Position numbers and translations under genes: made by a program. Shown here in pieces: positions 17,144 through 26,627 of a stretch of DNA of 36,186 nt. The stretch spans positions 1-36,186 of the forward strand of contig JANPCU010000149.1 in the NCBI GenBank assembly GCA_031431195.1, read 5' to 3'. Below the pieces are notes generated by a model. It was not told where the DNA came from and made no database searches. It saw only the letters and a list, made by a program, of their open reading frames with translations. Position 1 is the first letter of the stretch, and each line of letters begins with the position of its first letter. Origin of the DNA: TH-plancto1 sp031431195. Lineage in GTDB: Bacteria; Planctomycetota; Planctomycetia; Planctomycetales; Planctomycetaceae.

Positions 17144-17663
17144 GAGGCCATTCCAGTAAGGCGATCGGTCAGATTTGTCTGACCCGTGGGATAGGCTTCC
17201 AGCCTGTCAACTCCCGCGAAAAGACGGGATGGAAGCCTATCCCACGGTAAACTTCCTCTGTCCGTTCGCCTAAGCGGCGCAGCTAGCGCCCCATGGCACA
17301 GACTTTATTAACCCGAAGCGGATGCGAGGGCGGATGCGAGGGCGGATGCTCTCGGCGTCCTGCGAGAGTGTGAGCCGTGGAGTGTCACGCTGGCTGGTTC
17401 GGTCGGGTTTTGGCGGGACGCCTCGCGATGGTCGGACCCTCGCTGACGCGTCGGGCGACTGAGCGGGCTCAACTCTATCGATCGTGCCGATTCGCCCAGC
17501 TATCCGGATTTTACTGGAAAGTCGCGAGGGAACATTCGATGATGGGAAGACGGTGCGTGGCGGATTTGGAATCGCATTCGTGACAGCGGCCGATCTCGGG
17601 GCCATTGAGTCCGCGAGGAACCGGCGGCTAGCGCCTGGCCGCTCACTTTTGGAGAACACCCCT
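17144..17663. repeat. Intergenic region with GTGGGATAGGCTTCCAGCC inverted repeat and a solo repeat arm
   Basis: The arm 17186-17208 (GTGGGATAGGCTTCCAGCCT) is matched by the inverted arm 17223-17245. The same repeat recurs at 30071-30135. At 17324-17345 the unit GCGGATGCGAGG is directly repeated. At 17615-17646 lies a single arm similar to the inverted repeat found at 25847-25955. No gene is supported here: the frame running from 17484 into the next gene lacks protein-like features before the signal peptide. Confidence 0.65.
17651..17655 (+). promoter_or_regulatory. Ribosome binding site deciding the GTG start at 17664
   Basis: GGAGA, 8 bases before GTG 17664. The encoded product then begins directly with a signal peptide, which favours this start over in-frame upstream codons. 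Confidence 0.6.
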
Positions 17664-19991
17664 GTGCGACTGGCGAAGGGAACCTGCCTGGCACTCGCCT
17701 TGATCGCGATCGTCGCGAGCGCACGCGCGGAGACGTTGAGGCTCAAGAGCGGACTAAGCTATACCGGCAAGGTGGCCGGGCTGAACAGTGTCGCGGTCTA
17801 CTCGTCACTGAAGTCCAACCTGAATAAGAAAATACCCGCAACCTGTCCCATCTGGATGGTCGATGACGGACCGCGCCGACTCTCCGTTCCCGGACGGCAG
17901 ATGTCCGAAGTTCTGGATGACGCTCGATTGCCCTCTAGTATCATCAGCTTTCATATCCCTCAGCACAAATCCAACCAGCAGAACTTCCCGCTACAAATTG
18001 GAACGTTCTCGCGCGTCGAGGAGTTCGACGAGTTCGGACATGGCATGGTGCAGCTACGGACGGGGCCCGAGACCACATTAGATATTATGCTGGGAATTGT
18101 GGAGTTGCGCCCGGATTACTTTCGCATCGACGCGTTGAAGTATGACTGGTCACTGGCCCGCACGACTCAATCGCTCGGTCCAGAGGTCATCGACCGAATT
18201 CTTAAGAATCGAGTCAACCGGGCCGATGTCATCGACCGGCGTAAACTCGTCGCCTTCTATGAACAGGCCGAGATGTACAAGGCGGCTCGCCAGGAGATCC
18301 AGCTGCTGGTCCAGGACTTCCCCGAGGAGCTGGCCGAGTGCGACAGAACGACCGCCCTCATGGACGAACTCGATTCCCGTCGCGTACTGAACGAGATTCT
18401 GCGCCGTCGAACAGCCGGGCAGCATGAGTTGGCCTATGGAGCGGTCAAGACGTTTCCGACCGTGGGGGTCAGCGTCGACATCCAGCGCCAAGCCGCTGAG
18501 ATTCTCGCGAATTATGATTCGGTCCGCGAGCGCCGGGCGAACCTCTTACTGCAACTCGATATGCTGCAAGCTGCTATTCTTCCCGCCGAGGCCGACCAGC
18601 TGCGGCCGCTGCGCAGCCTGCTGGGTGATGAGTTGCATGCGGTGGAGAATCTCGACCGCTTGGCCCCGTTTGAGCAGATCGCGAATGACCCGCAAGTCCC
18701 GGCGAGTGAGAAGCTGGCACTGGCATACTCCAGCTGGGTGGTCGGTCCGTCGGATGCCGAGGATTCGTTGCCCTCGGCGGTGCGGATGTGGGAGATGCGA
18801 TTTTTAATTCTGGAGTATTTGAGGACTCCGGAGAATGCTGCACGGCGCGCGGAGATTCTAAAAACATTGGAAGAGACCGAGGGTGTTTCGGTCGAGCGAG
18901 CGGCGCGGATGATCGAGTTCCTGCCCATGCTGGAAGACATGGCTCCGATTCCCCCCGGGGTGCCCACGCGCGTGGAGTTCACCTCGGATGGAGCGGGGGA
19001 TCCGCTGTCGTACGTGATGGTGCTTCCTAAAGAGTATAACCCACAGCACAGCTATCCACTGCTGGTTGTATTACACAGTTCCGGGAATGACGCCGACGCG
19101 GAAGCCCGCTGGTGGGCCGGTGATGCGGATCGCGAAGGGCATGGCCAGCGACGCGGGTTCATCACCATTGCCCCGCACTATGCTCAGCCGAAGCAGGCTC
19201 AGCACGCATACAATCTGAACTCGCACCGCGCGGTTCTCGGGTCCATTCGCCATGCCATGCGCACGTGTCGGGTGGATGCGGATCGCATCGTGCTGGCCGG
19301 GCATGGGATGGGGGGGGATGCGTGCTTCGATCTGGGAATGTCGCATCCAGATCTCTTCGCGGGCGTCATGCCGATCTGTGGCATCAGCCAGCAATACTGC
19401 AAGTTTTATTATGGGAATGCGATGAAGATGCCCTGGTACGTGGTGGCGGGACAACGAGATCGAGACACCGTAGCCCAGAATATGCGAGAGCTGAACCGCT
19501 ACTTCGGGAAAGGAGCAGACATCACTTACTGTGAATATAAGGAACGAGGATTAGAATCTTATATTGAGGAACTGCCCCGCTTGCTGGACTGGGCGGAGAC
19601 GGTCCGCCGCAAGCCGATTCAGGAGTTCTCCAACTTCGAGGTGAATATTCTGCGCGCGTTCGACAACCGCTTTTATTGGATTCAGTCCGGGACTCTTCCG
19701 GAGGAGATGTTTCAACCGATTGTCTGGGAGGATCCGAAGAAGACAATTCGCGAGATGCCAATCAGCGGCAAGATCACTCCCGGCGGAACGGTCTATGTGT
19801 CTCACCCCGGCAAGACGTGTTCTGTTTGGTTCTCGCCCGACATGATCAATCTCGAGGAGCGGGTCCGCATCCATGTGAATGGCCGAGAGAAGTTCAACGA
19901 CGTGTTACAGCCCCGGTTGGAAGTTCTGCTGGAAGATCTGCGCACGCGGGCCGATCGAAAGCGGCTGTTCTGGGCCAAGCTCGATTTGTAG
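17664..19991 (+). CDS. Secreted alpha/beta-hydrolase-like protein, probable pseudoenzyme
   Basis: A 775-residue exported protein. VRLAKGTCLALALIAIVASA forms the signal peptide (1-22). Residues ~23-430 are mostly helical and unrecognised, with a beta-like start (ETLRLKSGLSYTGKV). An esterase/PHB-depolymerase-like alpha/beta-hydrolase domain follows: YPLLVVLHSSGNDADAEARW, then RGFITIAPHYAQ and VDADRIVLAGHGMGGDACF. The nucleophile elbow, normally G-x-S-x-G, reads G-H-G-M-G, with Gly548 in place of Ser. The usual Gly-His-Glu near the end reads Gly-Leu630-Glu. The likely acid survives in VVAGQRDRDT. It may therefore bind a ligand or act as a scaffold rather than hydrolyse esters. A beta-rich C-terminus follows (GKITPGGTVYVSHPGKTCSV). 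It lies downstream of the sigma fusion, but 520 bases apart. Confidence 0.8.
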   Translation: MRLAKGTCLALALIAIVASARAETLRLKSGLSYTGKVAGLNSVAVYSSLKSNLNKKIPATCPIWMVDDGPRRLSVPGRQMSEVLDDARLPSSIISFHIPQHKSNQQNFPLQIGTFSRVEEFDEFGHGMVQLRTGPETTLDIMLGIVELRPDYFRIDALKYDWSLARTTQSLGPEVIDRILKNRVNRADVIDRRKLVAFYEQAEMYKAARQEIQLLVQDFPEELAECDRTTALMDELDSRRVLNEILRRRTAGQHELAYGAVKTFPTVGVSVDIQRQAAEILANYDSVRERRANLLLQLDMLQAAILPAEADQLRPLRSLLGDELHAVENLDRLAPFEQIANDPQVPASEKLALAYSSWVVGPSDAEDSLPSAVRMWEMRFLILEYLRTPENAARRAEILKTLEETEGVSVERAARMIEFLPMLEDMAPIPPGVPTRVEFTSDGAGDPLSYVMVLPKEYNPQHSYPLLVVLHSSGNDADAEARWWAGDADREGHGQRRGFITIAPHYAQPKQAQHAYNLNSHRAVLGSIRHAMRTCRVDADRIVLAGHGMGGDACFDLGMSHPDLFAGVMPICGISQQYCKFYYGNAMKMPWYVVAGQRDRDTVAQNMRELNRYFGKGADITYCEYKERGLESYIEELPRLLDWAETVRRKPIQEFSNFEVNILRAFDNRFYWIQSGTLPEEMFQPIVWEDPKKTIREMPISGKITPGGTVYVSHPGKTCSVWFSPDMINLEERVRIHVNGREKFNDVLQPRLEVLLEDLRTRADRKRLFWAKLDL

Positions 19992-20381
19992 CAGAGCCTG
20001 CGAATGCGATTCTATGAGCGGAGAGAAATAAGATATTTCGTAGGACGGACGTCCCAATCCGGCCGCATGAATGATCACTGGTAAGGCATTTCGCGAAGTG
20101 TTAGAGATTCATGCCCCATCCCCGGCGTGTGTGCGTCAGAAAAGACAGTCAGTCACCAGGCCATATCAGCGTTCTCGGGGACTGAAGACAGTTTGTGTCA
20201 CGCAGAGACGCAGAGGCCGCAGAGTTTCCAGAATGGATCCGTCGCCCCTTTTGCTTCTCATCTTCCTCTGCGAACTCAGCGCCTTGTAAGTTGCGAGTGT
20301 CGCGTTCGGGGGTGCCTCTGTGCCTTGCTGGTCAATCTCCGATCCCGGACCGACTTTTCTGACGCACACACGTGACCGGCT
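19992..20381. repeat. Intergenic region with ACGCAGAGACGCAGAGG-type repeat
   Basis: Around 20198-20222 a CGCAGAG unit is reiterated (CACGCAGAGACGCAGAGGCC). An inverted relative (CCTCTGCGAACTCAGCGCC) lies near 20266-20284. The pattern matches CACGCAGAGACGCAGAG repeats familiar from planctomycete intergenic DNA. No gene is seen. The region separates two convergent genes, so it may hold terminators. Confidence 0.55.
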
Positions 20382-23300
20382 TCACTCGGTGACACGGTGG
20401 TCACTCGCCGTCTGGGCCGTCTGAACACTCAGAGTCCGCAGGTAGGCGTACAGGTCCGCATAGTCGCTCGGCTTCAGATCCTTCAGCAGTCCACCCGGCA
20501 TCAGTGAACTGCTGAGTGGCTTGCGGGTTTCGATGTCGGCAACCTCGATGCGGAAGGTCTGGTTGGCGGCATTCCGAATCACCACTCCATCGATCGCTTC
20601 GTACACGAGCATGCCGGTGAAGATGCGGCCGTCCTTAGTCTCGATCAGTGTCGTCTGGTAACGCGGGGAAACGTCGCGGTTCGGGAGGGCAATCGCGGTA
20701 AACAGATCCTCGCGGGAGAACCGAGTCGCCGAGCCTTGCAGATCCGGTCCGAGAGCCCCACGAGTGCTGTGGCACTGGACGCAGGCCCGCTGACTGAACA
20801 GCAGTTCGCCTTTCGCGGCGTCGCCGTGGCTCCAGTCAACGGTGGCCAGTGTCTGCTTCAACTCTTCGATACCGAGCTGTGTGTCACCTGACTGGCGGTT
20901 GAACTCGGTCGGGAATTTCTGCTGGACATAGGCGGTCCACTTCTCGACGATCGGAGCCTGCACACTGCCGTCCTGCCCCGCCTGGTAGCCGAAGCTCTGG
21001 CCGAGATTGCGGCGGAGGAGTTCCTCCAATTGGTCGCGAACTTGTCGCTCTTGGTCAATCGGGGCCAGCTTGCGGAAGGCCCGCAGTAAGGCCACGTTCT
21101 CGAGTCCGGAGTCGCTGGCGGGGAGCAGCAGCAGCGCCTTGACGCATTCCGCCATCACATCAGCGGTCGAGTTATCGAGCCCGGCGATGAACTTGTCGCG
21201 ATCGACCGGACTGGGTGTCTCGGACAGGGCGATCAGCACCGCGTTCCGTAGCGCGAAGTTCTCGAACTGAGCGCGGACGAGATCCCTCATCTCCTCATCC
21301 GGGCTCCCCCCCAGCAGGAAGATTACATCGCTGGTCCACTGGTAATCCGGCGTCGTCTGCACCTTGCCAATGAAAGCGGCGGACAACTGCGGGTACTGCT
21401 CTTCCTGGAACTCTCCGCAGAAAATGACGTGACCCGGACGGCCAAACTCAGGGTCTTGCAACATCGCCACGGGTAGCTCGGCGTCCTGCATTACCAGGGC
21501 GCTGTACATCTCAGTCGCGCGCTCATCCCAGTCACTGTCTTGGGGCAGTTTGCGGGTCTTGATCTTCCCTTCCAAATGACACACTGCGTGGGCGATGGCC
21601 TTTCGCTGAGTCGGCGATGGAAGCACTTTAAACGTGGAGATCGCCAGTAGCCGGTGAATATCTGCGACAGGGTGGGACTTCGGCGAGATCTGTGTCAGCA
21701 CCTTTTCGAGCAGCCCGGCGTCGGTCGGCTGAGACATCGCCATCGCGCGTTCGATCTCCAGATCGACCAGCTCCGAACCACTCGGGTAGAACTCTGTGTA
21801 GCTGGCGTTGAGAGCCTCGATCTCTGGGGAGTTTTTCGTCAGATCATAGCGGCTGGTATATCCGTAGAACGCCTCGGGCACGGAATCCTCTGCGGGCATC
21901 ACGTCCCCCAAGGCCAGCTGGAGCAGCCGGGCCGCTTCCAGCTTCAAGGCCTCGCTATGGTCTCGCTTCAGGATGCGGGTGGCAATCTCCACCGGGTAGT
22001 TGTGGAACTTGCCCCGCCGCTGATTGAACGCGACGGCCACCGAGACGCCCGATTGCCAGCCGCGCTTCACAGCCTCTTCCGAGATCACATGGTAAGTTTC
22101 GACCGAAGTCCGCGCCAGCAGACGCACAGCGGTCTGGCGGATCAGGCGATCCCCACTGCCCAGCTGAGCCGCAATCGGAACTGCGAGATCGAACAGGACG
22201 GCGTCGTCGGCACCCTCGAGTGACTCCAGCGCCATGCGTACGACGAGGGGCTGTTTATCGGTGAGGCAGGACTTCAGGAACTCCGCATTCGGAGTGAGGG
22301 GAGTCGTGCGACCGACTGACCACGCCGCACGAGCTTTGACCGCCGGTGCGTTCGAGTCAGCGAGCCGGGCGAGCATGTCGGAATCGAGGCCGTTGAACTT
22401 CTCGGTGAGGATCTCGATCGCTCGGACCCGCTCGGTCGGGGAACGGCTGGCGTCGAGGGCGGCTTCGATGATCGCGGGAGCCTTGAGCTGCCGCGCCAGT
22501 GGTTCCCAGCGCATCCGGGACCAGCTGCTGAGGGGCTGCGGAGCGGTCAGGCACTGGGTGAGTTTTTCCGCTTGCGTGGTGGCAGCTGAGGCGGGCACGG
22601 CGAGGCGGTCGGGCTCGTTGCTCGTCTTGCGGATGCGATAGACGGCTCCCCGAGTGCCGCGTCCGCCGACGCAGACGAACAGCGAGCCATCGGGGCCGAC
22701 CTCAGCATCCGTCGGAGCGAATCCATGCTCGCCGACAGCGGTCATGAACTCGATGGGCTTCGTCGTCCAAGTGGAGCCATCGGCCACCATTGGCAATGCC
22801 CAGATGCGGCCGTACGTCCAGTCGAGAGCGAACAGCGCCCCGTGGTATTGAGCCGGGAACTGCGTGTGGCGGTAGGTGACCAGCCCTGTCGGGGAACTGC
22901 GACCGAATGAATCGAGGACTGGCGGCATGTCGAGGAAATACTCGGGCCGCTTGTAGCTCTTGGAGAACCAGCCGCAGTCGGCTCCGGGGACGAGTTGATA
23001 CAGCCGAGTTGGTTCATACCACGGGAGCGTAATCTCACGCTCGCCATCGCTGTCGAAGGTGTAGATGTCGCCGAAGGTGTTGAAGTCGAAGTCGTACGCA
23101 TTCCGCAGCCCGTGCGCGATGATCTCGCCCTTCGACAGATCGGGCTTGAACCGCATCATCGTGCCCGCGCGGGGAACCTTGACCGGAGCGTTCGGCAGCG
23201 TGTTGTACTTCTCATTGACTCCGGCCATGTTGCCGCAGATCAAGTACCACCAGCCGTCGGGGCCTTTGCGAATGGCATGGGCGTCGTGCTCGCCCCCGCT

Positions 23301-23738
23301 GTTCAGTTTGACGAAAACCTGTGGCGCTCCATCCGCTTTGTCATCCCCATTCGTGTCGGTGTACCGCAGCAGCCCCGCATCGCCGAGGCAGATCAGGTCG
23401 CGACCATAGAAGAACATCCCCTGCGCCCCGGACTTCGGTTCATTGGAGTACTCTTGGAAGGTCTCTGCTTTGCCGTCGTGGTCCGCATCGACCAAGATGC
23501 GGACATACCCGGCACCCGAGACCACGACCCGGCCCAGCGAGTCGATCGTCATGGAATAGATGTCGTGCGCCAGTTCGTCGTCTGCATACAGCGAGACCTC
23601 GAACCCCTCGGGAACCTGCACTCCGAGTGCGTCTTCCGCCTGCACAGCTGCGGTCCAGCTGGCCCCCAGCAGGGTCAGTCCGGCGAGAATTCGGGAGATC
23701 AGCGAGCGCTGGGGTTCAATTGCGGCGGCTGGCAACAT
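20382..23738 (-). CDS. Secreted propeller-HEAT-cytochrome c protein, second paralog
   Basis: A 1118-residue envelope protein with the same architecture as the product of 4881-8195. The N-terminal signal peptide is ~1-35 (LISRILAGLTLLGASWTAAV, ending near QAEDA). The beta-propeller begins VPEGFEVSLYADDELAHDIY and contains D-x-N-G-D/D-x-D-G loops and VGPDGSLFVCVGGRGTRGAV. HEAT-like helices fill ~400-900. The cytochrome motif CVQCH is at 986-990, followed by GALGPDLQGSATRFSRED. A C-terminal beta region (TTLIETKDGRIFTGMLVYEA) and a DYADLYAYLRTLS helix end the domain. Covalent heme and periplasmic redox function follow from the family; the substrate is unknown. The two proteins are clearly diverged, not a recent duplication. 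Confidence 0.85.
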   Translation of the reverse strand: MLPAAAIEPQRSLISRILAGLTLLGASWTAAVQAEDALGVQVPEGFEVSLYADDELAHDIYSMTIDSLGRVVVSGAGYVRILVDADHDGKAETFQEYSNEPKSGAQGMFFYGRDLICLGDAGLLRYTDTNGDDKADGAPQVFVKLNSGGEHDAHAIRKGPDGWWYLICGNMAGVNEKYNTLPNAPVKVPRAGTMMRFKPDLSKGEIIAHGLRNAYDFDFNTFGDIYTFDSDGEREITLPWYEPTRLYQLVPGADCGWFSKSYKRPEYFLDMPPVLDSFGRSSPTGLVTYRHTQFPAQYHGALFALDWTYGRIWALPMVADGSTWTTKPIEFMTAVGEHGFAPTDAEVGPDGSLFVCVGGRGTRGAVYRIRKTSNEPDRLAVPASAATTQAEKLTQCLTAPQPLSSWSRMRWEPLARQLKAPAIIEAALDASRSPTERVRAIEILTEKFNGLDSDMLARLADSNAPAVKARAAWSVGRTTPLTPNAEFLKSCLTDKQPLVVRMALESLEGADDAVLFDLAVPIAAQLGSGDRLIRQTAVRLLARTSVETYHVISEEAVKRGWQSGVSVAVAFNQRRGKFHNYPVEIATRILKRDHSEALKLEAARLLQLALGDVMPAEDSVPEAFYGYTSRYDLTKNSPEIEALNASYTEFYPSGSELVDLEIERAMAMSQPTDAGLLEKVLTQISPKSHPVADIHRLLAISTFKVLPSPTQRKAIAHAVCHLEGKIKTRKLPQDSDWDERATEMYSALVMQDAELPVAMLQDPEFGRPGHVIFCGEFQEEQYPQLSAAFIGKVQTTPDYQWTSDVIFLLGGSPDEEMRDLVRAQFENFALRNAVLIALSETPSPVDRDKFIAGLDNSTADVMAECVKALLLLPASDSGLENVALLRAFRKLAPIDQERQVRDQLEELLRRNLGQSFGYQAGQDGSVQAPIVEKWTAYVQQKFPTEFNRQSGDTQLGIEELKQTLATVDWSHGDAAKGELLFSQRACVQCHSTRGALGPDLQGSATRFSREDLFTAIALPNRDVSPRYQTTLIETKDGRIFTGMLVYEAIDGVVIRNAANQTFRIEVADIETRKPLSSSLMPGGLLKDLKPSDYADLYAYLRTLSVQTAQTASDHRVTE

Positions 23739-24386
23739 AGGATGGGCTGCCCAAGTCGGAGTGACGGAAGTGGTGAGCGGGTCGGACTATAGTTCCGATT
23801 CCGATTTTGAGGCAAGACGCGGTTTTGGGAGGCCGGGACCGCGAGCCAGGTCGTCCGAAATCGACGGACTCGTCACCCCGGTGGCTCGCCCGGAGTGAGG
23901 GGGACCCCGATTCCCCCCCCTAAGGAATGAATTTTGAACTCCCAGCCTGCTTTGACCGTTGAGTTCTCCGCAGTCGCTGACGAGGGTGTCTCTCGCCCGT
24001 TTTGGGGAGTCACCACGGAGGCACGGAGACACGGAGAAGAGGGGAGTGAAGCACGGAACCCCAAGCATGGCCTCAAGCCGCAATCGAATGACCTCTCCCA
24101 ATTCAGTTCGAAAAGAGCGCATTCAAAGCCGGAGGTCTGCCACTGTACCCCCAAGGGGTTGCAGCCCTTAGCCCCGGGTTGGCGACCAGCGGGAGCCTAC
24201 CCGGGGTTGATTCGATATCGAGGAGCGAACCCTGAAGGGGTTCTACGCGCCTTGTCTGGCAAGTGGACAACCCCTTCAGGGTTGGGATCGATCCGGAACT
24301 GTGACCCAGGGTGCGCTCCCTGCGGTCGCGACCCTGGGCGATCGCCTTCAACCCCGTTGGGGTACAGAGCCGCCCTTCGCTCCGGT
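23739..24386. repeat. Intergenic region with repeat cluster upstream of the antiporter gene
   Basis: At about 24013-24039 an ACGGAGGCACGGAGACACGG ladder occurs. From 24146 to 24366 several palindromes are stacked: CCCCGGGTTGG/CCCGGGG around 24170-24215; AACCCTGAAGGGGTT at 24228-24242 inverted at 24269-24283; GACCCAGGGTGCGCTCCCTG onward at 24303-24339; and CAACCCCGTTGGGGT near 24349. A reading frame runs through all of this into the antiporter gene, but it is a by-product of repeat DNA. The region also divides two divergent genes. Confidence 0.7.
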
Positions 24387-25820
24387 GTGTTGGGTTTACT
24401 GATGCTCATTCTCTCAGGGCTGCTGGCTTCGCCTGTGCTGGCTCAAACGACAAAGACGCCCGCTCCCGTGGGGGCTGTCGCGACTCCTGCCGATGCGACA
24501 CCCGCCACCTCACCTGTACCCGCTTCGCATCCCGAAGTGAAGTTCGAGAAGTCCCGGCCCGTGGAGGTTCTGGCGACGCTGCTGTTCGCTCTGGCGATCC
24601 TGCACACATTCTCCGTGAAGTATTTCGCGAATCTGGCTCACAAGTACCCCGAAGGCTCCGTCCAAGAAAACCTGTACCACTTCCTCGCCGAGACGGAGGT
24701 GGTGTTCGGTCTCTGGGCAGCTGCCCTGTTCTTCGGGATCACTGCGTTACGTGGCTCCATCAGTCAAGCTGTCGCCTATATCGAGGGGTTGAACTACACC
24801 GAGCCGAAATTCGTACTGGTGGTGATGGTCGTCGCCGCTACGCGCCCGATCGTCTCGCTGGCAGAGAAGGTCATCGTCTTTCTGGCTCGATTGATCCCCG
24901 TTCAAGAGGGGCTGGCCTTCTACCTGGCAGCTTTGATTTTCGGGCCACTGCTCGGGTCTTTTATCACCGAGCCCGCCTCGATGACTCTGCTGGCCATCCT
25001 GCTCAAACGCCGCTATTTCGACCAGGGGATCAGTAATAAGCTGGCCTATGCAACGCTGGGACTGCTGTTTGTGAATGTTTCCATCGGCGGCACGCTGACT
25101 CACTTTGCCGCTCCTCCCGTACTGATGGTGGCGACGAAATGGAACTGGGGCACGGGTTTCATGCTCACCCATTTCGGTTGCCGGGCGGCGGCCAGCTGTT
25201 GCCTGTCGACCATTGTGTTCGCGCTCCTGTTCCGCAAGGAGCTTTCGGCGATTGAACCAGTGCCCGATACAAGTGGGCCGGTGCCGAAATGGCTGACCGG
25301 GTTGCATCTGCTCTTCCTGGCGCTGGTTGTGGCGTTCGCTCATCATGCGGATGTGTTCTTTGGCGTGTTCATGATCTTCCTCGGTCTGGTCGTGGCAACC
25401 AAGGAGTACCAGGACCCACTCAAGCTCCGCGAGGGTCTGCTCGTCGGGTTCTTCCTGGCGGGGTTAGTGACGCTGGGGAGCTTGCAGACCTACTGGCTCG
25501 AACCGCTGATCAAAAGTCTGGCAGGGTCCACGCTCTACTTCGGGGCCACTGCTTTGACTGCGATTACGGACAATGCGGCGCTGACTTTTCTGGGAGCGCA
25601 AGTCGAGGGGATCACCGATGACCTGAAGTACGCGCTCGTCGCCGGAGCAGTCACCGGGGGTGGCCTGACCGTCATCGCCAACGCCCCCAACCCTGCCGGA
25701 GCCGGGATCCTCCAGTCGTCCAAGGCGTTCGAAGAAACCGGCATCAGCCCTCTGGGGCTGTTCCTGGGAGCACTCTTCCCGACCACGATGGCGATCGCCT
25801 GCTTCTGGCTCGTGCCGTAG
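24387..25820 (+). CDS. Putative Na+/H+ antiporter, polytopic membrane protein
   Basis: A membrane transporter of ~477 residues resembling the putative Na+/H+ antiporter family I recall as PF07399. A signal-like hydrophobic start (LGLLMLILSGLLASPVLAQ) is followed by an Ala/Pro/Thr-rich segment. About ten hydrophobic helices come next. Conserved-looking polar motifs inside helices are FGPLLGSFITEPASMTLLAI (185-204), FVNVSIGGTLTHFAAPPVLM, TALTAITDNAALTFLGAQVE and TVIANAPNPAGAGIL; Asp, Asn and Thr in such segments would suit cation binding. The start is uncertain: GTG 24387, TTG 24390 or ATG 24402 all begin the same hydrophobic stretch, and upstream sequence is repeat DNA. No Shine-Dalgarno is visible. 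It would help pH or sodium balance. Confidence 0.8.
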   Translation: MLGLLMLILSGLLASPVLAQTTKTPAPVGAVATPADATPATSPVPASHPEVKFEKSRPVEVLATLLFALAILHTFSVKYFANLAHKYPEGSVQENLYHFLAETEVVFGLWAAALFFGITALRGSISQAVAYIEGLNYTEPKFVLVVMVVAATRPIVSLAEKVIVFLARLIPVQEGLAFYLAALIFGPLLGSFITEPASMTLLAILLKRRYFDQGISNKLAYATLGLLFVNVSIGGTLTHFAAPPVLMVATKWNWGTGFMLTHFGCRAAASCCLSTIVFALLFRKELSAIEPVPDTSGPVPKWLTGLHLLFLALVVAFAHHADVFFGVFMIFLGLVVATKEYQDPLKLREGLLVGFFLAGLVTLGSLQTYWLEPLIKSLAGSTLYFGATALTAITDNAALTFLGAQVEGITDDLKYALVAGAVTGGGLTVIANAPNPAGAGILQSSKAFEETGISPLGLFLGALFPTTMAIACFWLVP

Positions 25821-25846
25821 TGGAAGTCTCGTCCGTCTCACAATCC

Positions 25847-25955
25847 GTGAGCGGCACGGCGCTAGCCGCCGGTTCCCCTAACCGTGATCCACCAGACAGT
25901 GTTACTTGGACGTACCTCGGTGAGGGGAACCGGCGGCTCGCGCCGTGCCGCTCAC
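25847..25955. repeat. Strong inverted repeat, 37-bp arms
   Basis: The arm 25847-25883 (GTGAGCGGCACGGCGCTAGC onward) is matched with few mismatches by the inverted arm 25919-25955. The ~35-base loop is unique. It lies between the antiporter stop and the MOSC gene start. A single related arm is found at 17615-17646. Confidence 0.8.
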
Positions 25956-25982
25956 GAACAGATGTCTCGCTCGGAGTCTCCC

Positions 25983-26627
25983 ATGCCCCATCTCCTCTCC
26001 ATCCAAGTCGGCATCCCCACGGAGTACGGCAGCGACGGGGCCGCTGACCCGCATGACCAGCGCTGGCTGACCAGCTTCTTTAAGCAGCCGGTAAGCGGAC
26101 CGATCCGGGTGCTGACCGACCGGATCGAGGGCAACGAGCAAGCGGACCTGCGCTACCACGGGGACGCCGACAAGGCCCTACTCGCTTACTCCGCCGACCA
26201 CTACCCGCTCTGGCAAGACGAACTCATGCTCCCGGAAATGACCGGTGGCGGGTTCGGCGAGAACCTGACGATCACTGGCCAGGCCGAACCAACCGTCTGC
26301 ATTGGCGATCGGTACATGATCGGCGACGTGATCCTCGAAGTCACCCAACCCCGCCAACCGTGCTGGAAACTCGCCCGCCGCTGGCGACTCCCCGACCTCC
26401 CCAAACGGGTCATCCGCCACAGCCGCACGGGCTGGTATCTCCGTGTGATCCACCCCGGCAGCATTGAGGCCGGGCAAAAGGTGACGCTCCTCTCGCGTCC
26501 CCATCCGGAGTGGACCATCACTCGCGCCAATCAAGTCTTCTACACCAAAGGCGGCCCCCCCGAGGAACGAAGGCAACTCGCGATGCTGCCCGAACTCGCC
26601 GGGGCCTGGCGCGAGGAACTGGTGTGA
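25983..26627 (+). CDS. MOSC domain protein, YiiM-like
   Basis: A 214-residue protein with a MOSC beta-barrel, a domain of molybdenum-cofactor sulfurases and YiiM-type enzymes. Conserved stretches are DRIEGNEQADLRYHGDADKA (47-66), GGGFGENLTITG (88-99) and EVTQPRQPCWKLARR (119-133), with the probable cofactor-binding Cys at 127. The C-terminal helices (~177-213, TITRANQVFYTKGGPPEERR) fit the 3-alpha domain of YiiM. In this family the role is reduction of N-hydroxylated compounds with molybdenum cofactor, a soluble cytoplasmic activity. ATG 25983 has GGAG 6 bases upstream. The frame is open back to 25884, but that part overlaps the inverted repeat. No molybdopterin genes are nearby. Confidence 0.9.
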   Translation: MPHLLSIQVGIPTEYGSDGAADPHDQRWLTSFFKQPVSGPIRVLTDRIEGNEQADLRYHGDADKALLAYSADHYPLWQDELMLPEMTGGGFGENLTITGQAEPTVCIGDRYMIGDVILEVTQPRQPCWKLARRWRLPDLPKRVIRHSRTGWYLRVIHPGSIEAGQKVTLLSRPHPEWTITRANQVFYTKGGPPEERRQLAMLPELAGAWREELV

